Below, in pieces: positions 62,271-64,000 of a stretch of 64,000 bases of DNA. The stretch covers positions 3,906,001 through 3,970,000 of the forward strand of contig JASJZH010000005.1 in assembly GCA_037178975.1 (NCBI GenBank). Reading direction: 5' to 3'. Origin of the DNA: Oscheius tipulae (lineage: Eukaryota; Nematoda; Chromadorea; Rhabditida; Rhabditidae). Made by a program: the position numbers and the translations under genes. The notes beneath the pieces are model-generated. The model saw nothing but the letters and a program-made list of their open reading frames with translations, was not told the origin of the DNA and did not search any database. Numbering within the stretch: position 1 is the stretch's first letter; every line of letters begins with the position of its first letter.

Positions 62271-62812
62271 TAGCGATTGGCACAGCTTGTGACTGCTGAA
62301 AGAGGTTATTTTATAGAAAGACATTTCATGTTTATTGCTGGAATATATTTCGAGCAAAAAGCTGAAGGGTGAACAGTCACAAGAGTCTATTCGATATTTA
62401 TAGGAGTAGAGAAACAACAGTTTGCACAGTAGTTAGTGTCAAGGAGTACAGGAAAACTACTTGTTTTGCAATTAATGAGTATTCTTCTACTTCTACGTTT
62501 TCACCTTGTTTTCATGAAACATTTCTGTTACCATTCTTCAAAAGCTACCCTTCAGAGACTTTTAAACAATAGAGGTTACCTTGAAACATGTTCAGTTCTT
62601 CAAATTCCTTCAGTCTCATCCAATCTTTTTGGTTTTAAGGCGCATCAGTGGCAAGAAAATAACATTTTTCACCTTGGATTCAGTATACAATATCTTCTTG
62701 AAACATTTTTCGGCACATTTTTGACAGAAGTTTCCTAAGAACAGTTTTACCAGTATCTCTTGGAACAGTTGAACATTTGACGTTTCGTTGGAACGGTTCT
62801 CCGACATTTTAT
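62271..62812. other. Region upstream of the IFT-like exons
   Basis: May hold further IFT-A exons: a stretch on the minus strand near 62620-62807 reads LFQEILVKLFLGNFCQKCAE. None is certain. Confidence 0.3.
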
Positions 62813-64000
62813 TATTATTATTTATTTACGTTTTTCAAGTCTATGTGTCTAGCATAGATCTCAAGATTTTCCATTCTTCGGCATCTCGGTGCCACCAGTC
62901 CGTGCCCGCTAACTCCCGAATCTCGTCTTCCCATCGTTGACGCCTTCCGCCTCTAGATCTTTTGCCTTCAAGTGGTGTCCATTCGGTAATAGTCCTGGTC
63001 CATCTGTTCCCGTTCATCTGCGTTATTTTTTCCGTCCAGGTCATCTTAAGACAGTATCCTCTTTTTCCAGTCCACCAACTTTGTTCTTGCTCTTATCCTT
63101 TCATTCTGCCATCTGTCAAGAGAAGTGATTCGTAGCATTCTTCTTTCCATCCGCCTTTGGCTTACTTCGATGTATCTCTTGTCCGATTCCTTCAGTGTCC
63201 ATGTTTCTGCTGCATAGAGAGCTACAGGAGTAACGCATGAATCGAAGAGTAATTTCCTTTTCTTCATGGTCAGCTGTCTGCATGTCAGGAGGTTGGAAAT
63301 CTTGTTGAAGGCACCAAACGCCTGTCCCATTTTTCGTTTGACCTCTTCAGAATCGTCCAGTGGAATGGAGATCTGTGATCCAAGGAAAACGAAATTATCC
63401 ACAAAGTTGAAATTGGATCCGTTGATGATAATTGGGGTTTTGTTCACGATGTTGGAAAGAAGTACGGTCTTTTTGGTATTAATTTCGAGACCTACTGAGC
63501 CCAGTGCTCCAGTCAACTTATGTAGCATTCTTTCCATTCCTGGTCGGCTCCTAGACAACAGCACGATGTCGTCCGCATATCCGAAAATATGGAGATGTTG
63601 CCCGTTGATTCTGATCCCTTCGTCTTCCCAGTTGATCCTGTTGATGGCATAGCTCAGAGTGGCGTTGAAGAGTTTCGGACTGAGTACGTCTCCTTGATGT
63701 ACTCCTCTTTTCACATCTATTGGGACTCGACTGCCGTTGATCAGAAGGTATGTAGATCCGGATTGGTATAGACGTTGCAGAAGTTGGATCAGAGAAGAAT
63801 GAAGCCCCATCTCTGTTAGCGCGTTCCACGTAGACTGCCAGCTGATAGTGTCAAACGCTTTTTTGGAGTCGATGAATCCCAGGCATAGTTTGAGGTTGTG
63901 TTCTGAGCTTTTTTCGATGATCTCCTTGACAGAGTGTATTTTGTCCAGCGTCGAGTATCCTTTGCGAAAGCCTGTTTGCCAATTATCTGCTTGCTCTTCC
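62813..64000 (-). mobile_element. RTE-like non-LTR retrotransposon, 3' part, runs off the window
   Basis: The minus strand encodes a reverse transcriptase. TGFRKGYSTLDKIHSVKEI and CLGFIDSKKAFDTISW lie near 63830-63980. GSTYLLINGSRVPIDVKRGV continues to HQGDVLSPKLF. The catalytic FGYADDIVLLS is at about 63550-63590, followed by LGLEINTKKT-like and FVDNFVFLGSQIS segments. A C-terminal ETWTLKESDKRYIEVSQRR leads to RWTRTITEWTPLEGKRSRGG and RRQRWEDEIRELAG, a tail typical of RTE-type and related elements in invertebrates. A frameshift at about 63046 separates the last segment. The 3' end has an AATAATAATAA-type microsatellite tail at 62813-62825. The endonuclease would lie beyond 64000. Confidence 0.9.

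Overview
The window reads as the genome of a compact, animal-type eukaryote, most simply a nematode-like ecdysozoan. Animal-specific genes (class III RNA polymerase largest subunit, rhodopsin-type receptor, SLC6 transporter, SUV39-like chromo/SET protein, an SH2 fragment, an IFT-A subunit) are cut by many GT-AG introns of only about 27-50 bp, often ending in (T)TTCAG or TTAG. The transposons (Tc3-like, DD37D maT-like, mariner, Tigger/pogo, Helitron, RTE-like) fit the same picture. The species is an inference; nothing names it directly.

Layout. 0-5.4 kb: POLR3A homologue, minus strand. 6.5-8.1 kb: chromodomain/SET protein. 8.6-9.0 kb: a tiny secreted protein, followed by an intergenic hairpin. 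9.7-11.3 kb: an unknown type I membrane protein with a TATA box. 12.0-13.6 kb: a seven-helix receptor. 13.6-19.9 kb: a gene-poor, purine-rich desert. 19.9-20.8 kb: a hidden FkbM/METTL24-like methyltransferase whose exons are joined by 28-39 bp introns. 21.0-21.5 kb: a Ly6-like membrane protein. 22.3-23.4 kb: a multi-pass membrane protein. 24.7-26.0 kb: an SLC6 transporter lacking TM2-TM5, probably a pseudogene.

26.3-50 kb is repeat- and transposon-rich. A higher-order repeat array carrying a GC-rich hairpin module (26.3-31.0 and 40.0-40.4 kb) is split by a Tc3-like element with 210-bp inverted repeats and a multi-exon Helitron RepHel gene. Then come a mariner remnant, a Tigger/Tc1 chimera, an apparently intact maT-like element, an orphan VAV-like SH2 exon pair, and a second mariner that itself hosts a second intact maT-like element.

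50.3-57.9 kb holds the most striking gene: a RIPK4/ANKK1-like architecture with an N-terminal kinase and a single exon encoding about 49 ankyrin repeats, enlarged by a recognisable 1,104-bp internal duplication. 58.5-60.9 kb carries an unrecognised multi-exon locus. 61.0-62.3 kb carries the C-terminal exons of an IFT121/WDR35-like gene next to a frameshifted inverted copy. The window ends inside an RTE-like retrotransposon.

Exon joins were made by eye. No alignment or splice prediction was run, so gene ends and exon borders are approximate unless stated.
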